A stretch of 33,403 bases of DNA from an uncultured Rhodospirillaceae bacterium (GCA_903924765.1 CAIYCT010000030.1:1-33403), one strand, 5' to 3'; counted from the stretch's first letter, positions 7,401-15,320 are shown. The notes: a model not told the origin generated them from the letters alone. Made by a program: numbers and translations.

Positions 7401-9665
7401 ACCAATCCCGCCGTAATAACCCACATAACAAGTCATCGAGTCGCTGATGAAATTGGCTACCCTCAGACCGCCGTAGTAATTGCTTGAACCTGACTTGCCG
7501 ATATAGATCGCACCATTGACCGCAGCAATGGCATTAATTGTGTCGTTTGCACCACCGCACAAAAATGTGTAGTTGTAGTCGTTGCCGTCCATCCAGAACC
7601 GCATCCACATGGGGCAGTTCTTTTCGGTCAGATCGTATACCGTGAATACACAGCAACTGCTGATAAGTTCAGCAACGATTGCCGCGATCTTCGGAAACTT
7701 AGCCTTGTTACCGCGCTGGACTTCAGTCGTTCCGCTGGTCGCGTTCAGCTTGTAGAACAGGCCGGTGGTCGAAAGCTGGAAATAGTCACCAGTCGCAGCG
7801 CCCGACACAGCCCGAGCAGCCGATTCAGACGCGCACGCGCCCAACCACTTGCCATTCAACGCCTCGTTGTACCAAGAAGTATTCTGGCAACGCTCAGTCC
7901 ATGCACCAGCATCAGAATCCTTGGTCGTGTCATAGATGAACATCCCGGTAATCGTTCCGGGCGACCGATGCAGAGCCGCAGCCGTGACGCCTGAAATATC
8001 CTGCTGGATCGCAGAGCCAGCCGAGGCAGCGTAGCCAGCGGCAAGGGAGGCCTGGGCCGTTGCCGTAGTGGCCTGTGCAGTCGCGACCCCCGCTTGGGTC
8101 GTCGCCACGCCAGCCTGGGCAGTCGCGGTGGCTGCATTGGCGTTCGCCGAATTGATTGCCGTCAGGTTCCCCGCGACGGCGTCGATATTCGTCTTGTCAC
8201 CAGCGACCAGATCGATGTTCGTCTTGTCAGCGGCTACCGTATTGATGTTGGCAAGATCCCCTGCGACCGAATTGATATTGGTCAGATCGGCGGCGACGTT
8301 ATCCACCTGGGTGATCGAACCCGCAACCAGGTTGACGTTGGTGAGGTCGGCAGCAACTGCGTCGACATTCGCTTTGTCAGCGACCAGCGTCGTGATCGCC
8401 GCGTGGTCACCCGCGACGGTATTAATCGCGGCATGGTCACCCGCCACGGTATTGATCACCGTGTGGTCGCTCGCAACGGTCAGGATCGCGGAATGGTCTC
8501 CAGCAACCGTAACGAGAGCCGTGTGATCACCCGCAACGGTGTTGATATTGGTCAGGTCAGCCGCGACGGCATCGATGTTGGTCTTGTCCGCCGCGACGCT
8601 ATTGATATTCGTCAGATCGCCCGCGACGCTATTCACATTCGAGATCGAACCAGCAACGGCATCGATGTTCGCCAGGTCGGAGTGCACAGCGATAAATCCA
8701 GAATCTGCCAGCACGCCCGTTGCAGTCGCCGCAGCTCCCGAGGCCGTCGATGCGCTCGCAGCCGCAGCCGCCGCGCTCAGGGCCGCAGCAGACTGTGAGG
8801 ACGCAGCCGATGAGTCATAGTCCTGCCAGGCGCTGCCGTTGTAGATTCGGAATTTGTCCGAGACCGTGTTCTGATACATCACCCCATCGACAATGGAGAT
8901 CGAGTGAGACCCCGCGAATGCAACAGCAGCCGAGTCAGACGCAAAATCACCCAAAAACACCGACTGGAATGCAGCCAGTAGAGCTGCGGTCGTGCCGGCG
9001 CTCGACGCCGCCTCGCCTGCCTTGGTCGTGGCAATTCCGGCTTGCGTCGTGGCGACCCCCGCCTGAGTGGTTGCCGTGCCGGCGCTGGCGGTCGTGGACA
9101 CACGATCTAGGCCTGTTTGCACCCGGTCAGCAGCGGTGGCCACGGCATCGAGTCCGGTCTGGACGCGATCGGCACCCGTCGCAACACGATCAAGCCCGGT
9201 CTGGACCCTGTCCGCCGCTGTGGCGGCAGCATCGAGGTCTGCCTGTGTACGATCTGCGTGTGCCGCGTCTGCGCTTACAACGGCCTCTGCAGCCGCCTGT
9301 TGGGCCGCCAGCTTCGCCAGAGTCGCTACATCAACCGTGGGCGGTGCGCCAATGTTCAGTATTTGCCAGAGGTTGCACGCCACCGTCGGCACCGTCGCGT
9401 CGCCAAGATCAAACTCACCGTGGCGCGCTCCCGGGTCGGACACATAAACGCGGTAGGTGGTGCCCTCAGCGCCGATGCTGTTGGGCCAAAGATGGGCGAC
9501 AGCGATCCCATCCAGCCCTGCGGTAGCTGTTACCTCGCGCGGGACAATGATCCCGTTTTCCGTGTCTGCAGCACTCAGAGCGAAGCGAAACAGCGCTTTG
9601 GCGATCACGCTCCCGTCCGGGCGCGTCGCAAGGCACGTCACGTGTACCGTGGTGATTGAGGGCAT
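4428..9665 (-). CDS. Very long tail fibre / host-recognition protein with LamG-like domain
   Basis: At 1745 residues, the largest product in the window. Residues 1-105 form a beta-sandwich-like head (VHVTCLATRPDGSVIAKA), probably the virion attachment end. Residues 137-190 are a 14-residue repeat (ADRVQTGLDRVATG type), followed by AGVATTQ-like collagen-like repeats. Residues 329-505 are about 17 decapeptide repeats (LTNINSVAGD type), then another AxAT shaft. The C-terminal 1100 residues are beta-rich, with a LamG/concanavalin-like part near DFGTGEWVISAWMN and a carbohydrate-binding-like insertion, then a receptor-binding tip. It would bind cell-surface glycan and set host range. No catalytic residues of a depolymerase could be identified by eye. 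A terminator lies just upstream. Confidence 0.93.
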   Translation of the reverse strand: MPSITTVHVTCLATRPDGSVIAKALFRFALSAADTENGIIVPREVTATAGLDGIAVAHLWPNSIGAEGTTYRVYVSDPGARHGEFDLGDATVPTVACNLWQILNIGAPPTVDVATLAKLAAQQAAAEAVVSADAAHADRTQADLDAAATAADRVQTGLDRVATGADRVQTGLDAVATAADRVQTGLDRVSTTASAGTATTQAGVATTQAGIATTKAGEAASSAGTTAALLAAFQSVFLGDFASDSAAVAFAGSHSISIVDGVMYQNTVSDKFRIYNGSAWQDYDSSAASSQSAAALSAAAAAASASTASGAAATATGVLADSGFIAVHSDLANIDAVAGSISNVNSVAGDLTNINSVAADKTNIDAVAADLTNINTVAGDHTALVTVAGDHSAILTVASDHTVINTVAGDHAAINTVAGDHAAITTLVADKANVDAVAADLTNVNLVAGSITQVDNVAADLTNINSVAGDLANINTVAADKTNIDLVAGDKTNIDAVAGNLTAINSANANAATATAQAGVATTQAGVATAQATTATAQASLAAGYAASAGSAIQQDISGVTAAALHRSPGTITGMFIYDTTKDSDAGAWTERCQNTSWYNEALNGKWLGACASESAARAVSGAATGDYFQLSTTGLFYKLNATSGTTEVQRGNKAKFPKIAAIVAELISSCCVFTVYDLTEKNCPMWMRFWMDGNDYNYTFLCGGANDTINAIAAVNGAIYIGKSGSSNYYGGLRVANFISDSMTCYVGYYGGIGKSAVRLNQRNANAVGFAPNQGNFALGVITLPQAPGTIPSGSINSIAFTILPDAPIDVATGLQIPTIAVGTNTGLAVIKHDGSIVAMTNNTGNVTFLKFVENGKLFYASDVSAANYTSFFHVNAVPSVATTDYGNYYNPSSLEFYATRSWGGGTPAVRLGLADSYLKRLAFAATSKQTLLMSDSVIPAIYGLTRRPNGKTGGLSLGITNAYNTGHMIGDIRRVYLSDGVVETIGASTELVVNGNAPSSSTGWAQSGSSYAFSGGVITSNATATTDTAWNTGSAYLTAGKMYLMSWNVTASNANYGPILGVTIPGGVYGISGYVGVGGATGPGSIVFISPVSGVFQLWRNAGHTGNVSLSKVSIQEAVYDRSYKMSAALRFGSLVKALSSPSASNQLVSYSGFSAANYLQEPYSADLDFGTGEWVISAWMNIPATLQLTENIWPNSELFGAGSAWYQDGEIVVDNSVTHGGIAYSLLRQPATTNGGNRIYAYQPVAPTNFIPVNLSFYVYKVSGSTDKLYFGAPGGGTFSPYNLFVYDPVSQTVSGTTTTGVVVTVIDANTARISMAPSRANGSAYVTLQVLNIGGTAFGGDTGGVLIGGMQLTTGANLLTYSKTSVNVVPQVINGIMRDYSSGAYFGLGVSSYGILSAVAYDGTTQRIASAGLVPNNGSNYKVDAVYRVDGSLSIYINGALWGATYGNPLNTLNNSNAVLTIGNNYALTAPFPSAGTLALVKLSASAPSPDQIAWAYQQEVEMFRDGANCLLPDSGVVTDLAYDELTDKWVAVSATNESDWTGLVRTNVIAVPAGSNLLVRAGSGVKLNARSTTSPGVDVTIPAWNLREELVKRAEAAAKKAQPVVIFDYSGGFTATTVNGNTAITSVASLTYPAQGSLIGATVTGTGIPASTVIVAISGTTIYLSKACTAGNSAVQIALSDFILPVGYETRAVLAAGAVKQEGSTKDWTRSFDGFREKVTFGTAPGYSAFVEIQAVRSIA
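8151..8681 (-). repeat. 30-bp coding repeats: about 17 decapeptide units in the fibre shaft
   Basis: On the minus strand a 30-bp unit encodes variants of D-[LHK]-T-N-I-N-x-V-A-[GA], repeated without gaps from fibre residue 329 to about 505. Units differ at the DNA level, so this is an old repeat shaped by selection on the protein rather than a recent expansion. Similar decapeptide shafts are found in other phage fibres and probably form a trimeric coiled or beta-helical stalk. Confidence 0.9.
9096..9257 (-). repeat. 42-bp coding repeats: four 14-residue units in the fibre
   Basis: Fibre residues 137-190 consist of four tandem units of the form A-D-R-V-Q-T-G-L-D-R-V-A-T-G, with the first unit more diverged (ADRTQADLDAAATA). 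The heptad-like spacing of V and L suggests a trimeric coiled coil between the attachment head and the collagen-like shaft. Confidence 0.85.
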
Positions 9666-9689
9666 CGTCTTACTCTTGAATCAGGCAAT

Positions 9690-9710
9690 AAAAAACCGCC
9701 CGAAGGCGGT
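9690..9710 (-). terminator. Rho-independent terminator hairpin
   Basis: Minus strand: ACCGCC-TTCG-GGCGGT stem of 6 bp with TTCG loop, followed directly by TTTTTA. It lies after the fibre chaperone gene (9731-10066) and about 24 nt before the start of the long fibre gene. Confidence 0.88.
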
Positions 9711-9730
9711 GTGTCTCATGCTTTGCTGCG

Positions 9731-10066
9731 TCAGGCCGGGGCAACAGGCCATGTGATCGTCTCTGGAAAGCCCGGCTGCTTTGTCACGTCGCGCAGCGCC
9801 TGGCGGTAAGTTTTCCACTCGGCCTGCTTCTCGGTGGTCAGCGGCGAGTCGGCAACAACCGTCCAGTCGGAGCCACTCAGGAGGTCGGAGCGCAAGCGGC
9901 GCGCGTCAACGGCTGGACCAGAAAATCTCTCGACAAACGCCAAATAACGCGCGTCGGTCTCCTCGATTTCCGCCTGGTTCGGGTAGTCTGTCGAGTCTTG
10001 CGGGCCGGCGAAGGCAGCGATGATGACTGCCTGAGTCGAATCTTTGAATTGAACGTGGATCGTCAT
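9731..10066 (-). CDS. Phage tail (fibre) assembly chaperone, Phage_tail_APC-like
   Basis: A 111-residue protein. AAGGAAAAAAT precedes the ATG at 10066. The C-terminal half has the typical signature of a short tail-assembly chaperone family: DWTVVADSPLTTEKQAEWKTYRQALRDVTKQPGFPETITWP (positions about 67-107), where L-S/D-W-T...Y-R-Q-A-L-R-D-I/V and a GFP...W-P ending are conserved. Such proteins help fold or attach fibres. It sits between the short fibre (10076-11071) and the long fibre, and a terminator follows it. Confidence 0.85.
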   Translation of the reverse strand: MTIHVQFKDSTQAVIIAAFAGPQDSTDYPNQAEIEETDARYLAFVERFSGPAVDARRLRSDLLSGSDWTVVADSPLTTEKQAEWKTYRQALRDVTKQPGFPETITWPVAPA

Positions 10067-10075
10067 ATTTTTTCC

Positions 10076-11071
10076 TTAGAAGCGGTATCCGTCGATGAAC
10101 AGGCTGAAGTTGAAAGTGCTTGATCCAACTCCAGCGCCATAGGTCAAGGCCTGAGGCGAGGCAAGAATCAGATCAGAGTATGGAACCGACCAGTAACTTG
10201 CGTACCCTTCGATTTCGACCTTGTTCACCCCTGTAAAACTGTAGCCAAAAGAGGTGTAACCGCCGAGCGATGACCATTTCATAGAACCGAAAATGCTGTA
10301 GGCATTTTTCGGGACAATCCCCGAAATTGACGCGGATCCAGAGATACTCGATGACACACTAAGCTGATCCATCGTGAATGCTTGCAGATCAGGGAATGCG
10401 ATCAAGCGATCGACCTGGCTGCCGACAACGAACTGCCCACTTGAGTTGGTGCGCCATACGCTGATCAGGGCCGATGCGGTGTAGCCGCTTGGCATCGATG
10501 ACCCGCCGTAGATTTCGGGAGCGATGGCGGACGTCGCGTTGACGCCAATGATGCTTGTGGCGCCTGTCGACGGGTTATAGATCGCATAGACGGCGACATA
10601 ACCGCTGACTGGGGCGCTCCCCGTATCCATGCCGCCCGCGCCGGTGCCGCCAATGTTCAGAACCTTGCTGAAACCGGAAAGCTGGTAAGCAGCACCGCCA
10701 AGCGCCGACTCAACCACAATTTCATCTGCGGTAAATGTCGCGCTGGCCGAGGCGCTGGTCAACGACATTCTGAGATTTCGCGCGGCACCGACGACTTGCG
10801 TTTTTTGCACCAGGACGGTTTGCAGAGCTGCGACCATGTTCGACAGCGTGCCATCGTCGTTTGCGTTCAGCCCTGCATTGGCAATCACCTGCCCGAGCGC
10901 TGCAGCCATGAACGATGCCTGGCGAAGAACTGTGTTGACCTGTGCCGAGTTCGCAATTCCCGACTGAAACCCCTGGCTGATCAGCGTCGAAAGCGCTGCG
11001 TACGCAGCAGGCGTGAGAGCGTTTGCTCCAGACCCAATCGCAAATGGCTGAAATTGATTTGTGCCCGACAT
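10076..11071 (-). CDS. Short tail fibre / tail collar-type structural protein
   Basis: A 331-residue protein. AAAGGATAAAAA precedes the ATG at 11071. The first 100 residues (NQFQPFAIGSGANALTPAAY, then ISQGFQSGIANSAQVNTVLRQASF, then AALGQVI) match the N-terminus common to many short phage tail fibres, which attaches to the baseplate. The middle (about 95-235) is a beta-rich domain, and the C-terminal 90 residues are serine- and glycine-rich beta structure with YxxF motifs, probably the receptor-facing tip. It lies after the DUF2612 baseplate gene and before its chaperone, so it may be the primary fibre or a fibre adaptor. Confidence 0.85.
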   Translation of the reverse strand: MSGTNQFQPFAIGSGANALTPAAYAALSTLISQGFQSGIANSAQVNTVLRQASFMAAALGQVIANAGLNANDDGTLSNMVAALQTVLVQKTQVVGAARNLRMSLTSASASATFTADEIVVESALGGAAYQLSGFSKVLNIGGTGAGGMDTGSAPVSGYVAVYAIYNPSTGATSIIGVNATSAIAPEIYGGSSMPSGYTASALISVWRTNSSGQFVVGSQVDRLIAFPDLQAFTMDQLSVSSSISGSASISGIVPKNAYSIFGSMKWSSLGGYTSFGYSFTGVNKVEIEGYASYWSVPYSDLILASPQALTYGAGVGSSTFNFSLFIDGYRF

Positions 11072-11081
11072 TTTTTATCCT

Positions 11082-11729
11082 TTAAATATGACCTGTGAAA
11101 TATCCGGTATCGAATCCAGCGAAATAAGCGTCATCGTGGTCGAAGCCAAAGACGGGACTCACGTGGTACCCGTTGATCCGCACCGCCGCAGCCTTCATGA
11201 GCAGGTACCCGTTTTCAAGAAGGGAGATCACAACTGCTGGAAGGACCGCGCCAAAGAAATAGACGTCCATTGACATGTCTTGGTTGTCGACGGGAACCAC
11301 GGTTACACCAAACCCGCTAAACGCATGCTGCATGATTTCGCGGTAATGACCAGGCGTGCCATCCCAATGGTTTGCAGCGATCTTGGCGCGCAGCATGGTG
11401 CGGTAGGTTTCATCGTCCAGAGAGGTGATTCCGGAGTCTGGGTCGTACGGACCCTTCCAGCTGCCCTGCTCCCATCCGAGACCATCGGTGTCGAACGAGA
11501 AGTAGACTCCCGAGATTGGCACCAGCACCTTGCGCGAGAGACCAATCCACAGTCCGATGGCGTCGAGCTGAACGCCAACCGCACGATCAAGATCAAACGC
11601 CTCGTTCAGAGATTCCGCCGCGTTTGTCACGCCAGCGAAGCTGCCGGACACCAGCGCGACAAGCGCCTCAAACTTTGGCTTTCCCCGGTGTTCTGATGTG
11701 ATCAGCCCGGTGTAGGTGCTTTCGTCCAT
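11082..11729 (-). CDS. DUF2612 family baseplate/tail protein
   Basis: A 215-residue protein. The ATG at 11729 overlaps the baseplate J stop as TGATG; a longer frame from 11765 would extend into J. Key stretches: TGLITSEHRGKPKFEALVALV at the start, LDAIGLWIGLSRKV, and YRTMLRAKIAANHWDGTPGHY, all typical of DUF2612, the counterpart of P2 gpI / T4 gp7-like wedge proteins in simple contractile baseplates. The C-terminal region ends in FDTGYFTGHI. Its position between gpJ-like protein and the fibre supports a role in anchoring fibres to the baseplate wedge. Confidence 0.85.
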   Translation of the reverse strand: MDESTYTGLITSEHRGKPKFEALVALVSGSFAGVTNAAESLNEAFDLDRAVGVQLDAIGLWIGLSRKVLVPISGVYFSFDTDGLGWEQGSWKGPYDPDSGITSLDDETYRTMLRAKIAANHWDGTPGHYREIMQHAFSGFGVTVVPVDNQDMSMDVYFFGAVLPAVVISLLENGYLLMKAAAVRINGYHVSPVFGFDHDDAYFAGFDTGYFTGHI

Positions 11730-12904
11730 CACACCACCGTGATCGTGACGTTTGCGGCATCGCATTGAGCGAGGCCGTTAAACCCAACAGAAAGATCCGA
11801 AGAGCCAAGAGTCCCACCAACCAGCGCAACCTGGATCGTTGTGACCTCGAACGTCATGGCATCGGCGGCACCGTTGAGCTGCGCCGGCAGGTACAGGCGC
11901 GAAATCATGACGGGGTAACCGATGGGCAGCGCGCTGATGTAGGCCGCGACAGCCGCTTTGATTTCGGCAGCGATAGGAGTCGTGTACCCGGTCAACGCGT
12001 GCAGGCTGATGCCAACCTTAACGTTGGAGACGCTTGGGCGGTAAAAGCGGATCGTGTTGATCACGCCAGCCGCGTCGGTCAGGGATTCTGATGTGGTTCC
12101 AAACGTGTAGGCGCCCACCGTTTTCTTGTTAAGGATCGTTTGTGCGATCGCAACAGAGTCGCCTCCCTGCACCACGAGTGCGATCGAGTGCGCCGGCAGC
12201 CCGTTCGAGTCGGTCGACCCGGAGTCGTTTTCGTAAGCCGCGACCTGCGTGACCCCGGTGATGCTTTGGATTGCCCCGGCGATGCCAGATATGACGGTGG
12301 TCGACGGGATGGCGACTGAGGCCGCCTGCCGCACCCGCAGGGCCGCGTCCGTTTCAACAGGTGAGCCGGTCGACGCTGCCGTGGGGTTGGTCACCGTCTG
12401 CCACCCGTAGGTGGGTGTCAGGATGTTTGTCACGGTCCCGATTCCGGCGGCGAGTGCGCCAAGATCCTGCGCCGTTGCCGTGACCGTAATCGACCCGCCA
12501 GAGGGGATGGTCACAGACGCAGGCAGGTTCCACCTGTTCTTGTTCGAGTCGCCCACGACCCCGTTGTTGATCGTGGTACCGGCAACCCCCACGATCGTCA
12601 CATCGACCGTCGAGTTGCTTGCCACCAGCCTTGCGAGGCCGTTGATCTTCACGTTGTTCGACAGGCCGTTGCCCTGCCCCGTTGCCGGGGAGAATGAGTT
12701 GTAGGCGGCGACCAAGGCGGAGTTCGAGTCGTGGATGGCGCGCGCGACGATCCCGATAAACTGCCCGTCTTGCGAGTCGTTGCCGAGGTAGACGTCTGCG
12801 CCGAAGATGGCCCGGTACTGCGCCTGCAGGTAGGAGAGAATGTCTGCGAACTGAGGCGCCGAGACGCCGCTTGCATCAATCGTCGGTGCTGTCGGTGATG
12901 CCAT
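11729..12904 (-). CDS. Baseplate J-like protein
   Basis: A 391-residue wedge component of the contractile-tail baseplate. The start APTIDASGVSAPQFADILSYL and the following D-x-Y-L-G-N-D-S-Q-D-G are typical for the Baseplate_J family (P2 gpJ, T4 gp6 core). The middle part has GSPVETDAALRVRQA and GVTQVAAYEND, the family's central signature, and the C-terminal part folds into the usual alpha/beta domain around 300-390. TAATG at 12904 couples it to the preceding wedge gene. Length and neighbours agree with the family. Confidence 0.95.
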   Translation of the reverse strand: MASPTAPTIDASGVSAPQFADILSYLQAQYRAIFGADVYLGNDSQDGQFIGIVARAIHDSNSALVAAYNSFSPATGQGNGLSNNVKINGLARLVASNSTVDVTIVGVAGTTINNGVVGDSNKNRWNLPASVTIPSGGSITVTATAQDLGALAAGIGTVTNILTPTYGWQTVTNPTAASTGSPVETDAALRVRQAASVAIPSTTVISGIAGAIQSITGVTQVAAYENDSGSTDSNGLPAHSIALVVQGGDSVAIAQTILNKKTVGAYTFGTTSESLTDAAGVINTIRFYRPSVSNVKVGISLHALTGYTTPIAAEIKAAVAAYISALPIGYPVMISRLYLPAQLNGAADAMTFEVTTIQVALVGGTLGSSDLSVGFNGLAQCDAANVTITVV

Positions 12905-13248
12905 TACAAAGTCTCCGAAATTTGCGCCGCACCGTAAATCGTGGCGATGGTGGCGGTGATCGTCACCGTCCGCGTGTTGCCGTCAAAACTGCTCGAGTAA
13001 GCGGTGATTTCCTGAACGCCCGGTGTGCCGAGAATGCGCTGCTTGATCGCCGCATCCGGGTTCTTGGACGGCGCCCTCTTGCCGAGGATCTGCTGCATCC
13101 AAGGCGTGCCGTCCGCCGTGTTGATAAACCACTCCCCGACCCAAAGACGAAGGCGCGTCATGATCGCCTGTGCCACGGCCTCTGGAGAGTTGGCGAGAAA
13201 CGCCCCCGGCATGTAGTCGCCGGCTGCGTCGAGTTGTCTGTAGCGCAT
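12904..13248 (-). CDS. Baseplate wedge protein, gp25/W-like
   Basis: A 114-residue protein. The sequence AQAIMTRLRLWVGEWF...DGTPW (about 26-50) followed by IKQRILGTPGVQEI (about 69-82) and a terminal beta strand TVTITATIATIYG is the pattern of small wedge proteins that initiate sheath polymerisation on the baseplate. It lies between the spike and J genes, the expected place. Its stop overlaps the J start (TAATG). Confidence 0.85.
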   Translation of the reverse strand: MRYRQLDAAGDYMPGAFLANSPEAVAQAIMTRLRLWVGEWFINTADGTPWMQQILGKRAPSKNPDAAIKQRILGTPGVQEITAYSSSFDGNTRTVTITATIATIYGAAQISETL

Positions 13249-13258
13249 TGTTGAATCC

Positions 13259-13960
13259 TTAGACGGGGCCGCCGCTGCTGCCAGATCCGGACTGAACGCC
13301 GGAATGGACGTGCGTGTTGAGGTTCACGCCGTTGCCGATTGTGGTGCCGGTCACCTGCAGGTTTCCGGTGATCTTCACATTGCCGGTGATGGCGATCCCG
13401 TTCGGTGCTGTAATGTTCGCTTTGTTCTGGCTGTAGATAAATAGAGCGCCGAAAGAGGCAATCGACATATTCCCGGTGTCCGGGTCGATCTCGACATACC
13501 CGTTGCCATTGTCGGCGGTCAGGCGGGCGACGTCGGTTCTCGCCTCGAACGCCCGAGGCTGGCTGCGACCGCCGGGGATGCAGAAACCATCGGACAGGTC
13601 GTGCATCCGTAATTCCGCCTGCCCCTGCACGCCGCCTAGCTGCCACCACGAGTCGATGCAGCGCGAGGCAAACACCACCAGGCACTCGTCGCCCGCCTTG
13701 ATCGGGAACGTCAGCGTAACGCCGCCACCGCCCGGGAAAACCACAGGGCAGTCGAGAAGAAGGGGGAGTTGCAGCTCGGCAAGCGTGCCGTCGAGCTGGC
13801 GCACAATCCCCTTGATGGTGGGTTGCACGCTAACCGTGTGCTTGTTCTCGTCAAACGCCGAAATGATGCCCGGGAGCGCAGTCCACAGTCGGCTTTGCCC
13901 GCCCTCGAAGGCGATCCGCTGGACCTCCTCCGGGTCATCGTACCGTTCGCGGCGATCCAT
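13259..13960 (-). CDS. Baseplate spike / membrane-puncturing protein, Gp138-like
   Basis: A 233-residue protein. Residues 20-115 form an OB-fold N-terminal domain (WTALPGIISAFDENKHTVSV, FPIKAGDECLVVFASR) like phi92 gp138; a short beta-helical stem with GNG/ITGN repeats follows (about 165-210). The end has an HxH motif in NTHVHSG, which in related spikes binds an iron ion at the needle tip. It would form the trimeric spike that pierces the outer membrane. It directly follows the hub gene in the operon, with one base-level junction (TAGATGG). Confidence 0.9.
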   Translation of the reverse strand: MDRRERYDDPEEVQRIAFEGGQSRLWTALPGIISAFDENKHTVSVQPTIKGIVRQLDGTLAELQLPLLLDCPVVFPGGGGVTLTFPIKAGDECLVVFASRCIDSWWQLGGVQGQAELRMHDLSDGFCIPGGRSQPRAFEARTDVARLTADNGNGYVEIDPDTGNMSIASFGALFIYSQNKANITAPNGIAITGNVKITGNLQVTGTTIGNGVNLNTHVHSGVQSGSGSSGGPV

Positions 13961-15001
13961 CTAGCCCCACCTTTTTATTGCCGTCAGCGCGTCCTGCGAC
14001 ATGACGGAGTTCTGCTGGTATCCCGGCTTGATCGACGCGTCGATGGCCAGGCATGTCAGGTCCGTGTACCAGGGCTGTCCCCGGGTATCTCCCGAATGCT
14101 CCGCGAGCATCACGTAATAAAGGCCATCGCTCTGCGTCTTGATGAACGCCGAGTTGGTCTGGTTCGACACCTGCTCGTTGAACGCGAGACTGTAGCGGTA
14201 CTGCTGGATGCTGGCGTTGTCGAGTTTGACCGCGAGACTGTAGCGGTACTGCTGGATGCTGGCGTTGTCGAGTTTGACCGCCTGCCCGATCTTCAGGTCT
14301 GCGTTCAGCAGAACCTTGATCCGGATGCCGTTCTGCGTCTGCTCGGGCAGTCCGATCATCCCCGTTGCCGAGGTGAGGACGGGAATGTCGCCCTGCTCGA
14401 TGTAGGAGGTCAGCGGGACAAACGTCAGTTTCCCGTCCTGAATGCTCCACGAGGTCTGGGTGTTCAGACCCACCTTGCGAAGCTCGTCGCGCGCCATGCC
14501 GTACATCACCTTCCCGCGCGGCAGCGGGTTTGTGGAGAAGTCGGGCTTGTACCCCTGGCTGACGCTGTACTTGCCCATCTGGGCCACGATCTGCTCGACC
14601 GAGTTGGCGGGAGTGTTTTCGCCCGCCGCCAGAGACATGGCCAGCATCGAGAAGTTGTAGGCCGAGTCGCCGTCGGCGCCGGTTATGTCAAGAAAGGTGT
14701 CAACCTGGCTCTCGCGCCCACGGCGCACCTGCTTGATCTGCCCGTCAAAGATCGTGCCCACGTTGCCGTCGTACCCGGCGTTGATCACGACACGGTTGAA
14801 CTCCGGTTTCGGAGTGAGCGACTGCACTCGGCCCGCCGTCTCGTCGGAGACGTTGTAGACCCGAATGTCAGCAGAGTTCGGCGTTTGCCAATCTCCCCGG
14901 CGAACCATGAACGCAAAGCGAAGCTGCGACAGATCAAGAACAACGCCCCCGTCCGAGTACACCTGCAGGGAGTACTGGCGGATGAACTGGCGCACGCCCA
15001 T
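13961..15001 (-). CDS. Baseplate hub protein (gp27/gpD-like)
   Basis: A 346-residue protein that would form the trimeric hub holding the spike at the base of the tail tube. The N-terminal beta domain (QYSLQVYSDGGVVLDLSQL, then SADIRVYNVSDETAG) and the later segment GDIPVLTSATGMIGLP match hubs of Pam3-like simple myoviruses. An exact 16-residue tandem duplication (VKLDNASIQQYRYSLA twice, residues 242-273) lies inside the second half; the frame is kept, so the protein is 16 residues longer than a single-copy version. It sits between the plug and spike genes. Confidence 0.9.
   Translation of the reverse strand: MGVRQFIRQYSLQVYSDGGVVLDLSQLRFAFMVRRGDWQTPNSADIRVYNVSDETAGRVQSLTPKPEFNRVVINAGYDGNVGTIFDGQIKQVRRGRESQVDTFLDITGADGDSAYNFSMLAMSLAAGENTPANSVEQIVAQMGKYSVSQGYKPDFSTNPLPRGKVMYGMARDELRKVGLNTQTSWSIQDGKLTFVPLTSYIEQGDIPVLTSATGMIGLPEQTQNGIRIKVLLNADLKIGQAVKLDNASIQQYRYSLAVKLDNASIQQYRYSLAFNEQVSNQTNSAFIKTQSDGLYYVMLAEHSGDTRGQPWYTDLTCLAIDASIKPGYQQNSVMSQDALTAIKRWG
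14183..14278 (-). repeat. Perfect 48-bp tandem duplication inside the hub gene
   Basis: Copies lie at 14183-14230 and 14231-14278 and are identical base for base. Being a multiple of three, the duplication adds exactly 16 codons without shifting the frame. Identity at synonymous sites shows it is recent, or else that it arose during sequencing or assembly. Confidence 0.97.
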
Positions 15002-15002
15002 G

Positions 15003-15320
15003 TCAGTCCGTCACCCACAGGAGTTTCGTGGAGGTTCCGAGGTTCTCGAAGGTCGGAACCGCGTCGGCGCTGTAATCCGTCTGCACCCACAGGCGCCCCG
15101 CGAACCCGAGGTGCGGGTATTGCGCGAGCAGGTCAACGCCGGTCACCAGGGGGATGCCGTTGACGATCGGGGACCCGGTCGAGTCGGAAATATTCAGCAC
15201 CCACCCGCCCTGCTCGACGTTCTTGTAGGTCAGCTGCAGCCAGTAGTCGGTGCCGCCGAGCGTGATCTTGAATCGCTCGGGGCCACCCTTGAGGGGGATT
15301 TTGTAAAAGTTCGGCATCAC
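15003..15320 (-). CDS. Baseplate plug-like protein (Pam3 gp18-like)
   Basis: A 105-residue, all-beta protein. The pattern FYKIPLKGGPERFKITLGG, YWLQLTYKN, GGWVLNISDS and GVDLLAQYPHLGFAG is that of the small plug proteins described in the cyanophage Pam3 baseplate, which occlude the hub centre. Its ATG overlaps the stop of the Dit-like gene by four bases. Assignment is by recalled pattern and position between Dit-like protein and hub. Confidence 0.8.
   Translation of the reverse strand: MMPNFYKIPLKGGPERFKITLGGTDYWLQLTYKNVEQGGWVLNISDSTGSPIVNGIPLVTGVDLLAQYPHLGFAGRLWVQTDYSADAVPTFENLGTSTKLLWVTD

Noticed and set aside
8151-8681. Regular 30-bp periodicity that could look like a CRISPR array
   Set aside because: The period has no conserved repeat/unique spacer alternation; each 30 bp encodes a decapeptide of the fibre shaft in frame.
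4428-11071. Diversity-generating retroelement acting on the fibres
   Set aside because: No reverse transcriptase gene and no template/variable repeat pair were seen in the window.
13769-15163. 464-codon open frame on the plus strand
   Set aside because: It is antisense to the spike and hub genes, which have clear family signatures; the frame is open because of GC-rich codon bias and has arginine/valine-rich composition without domains.
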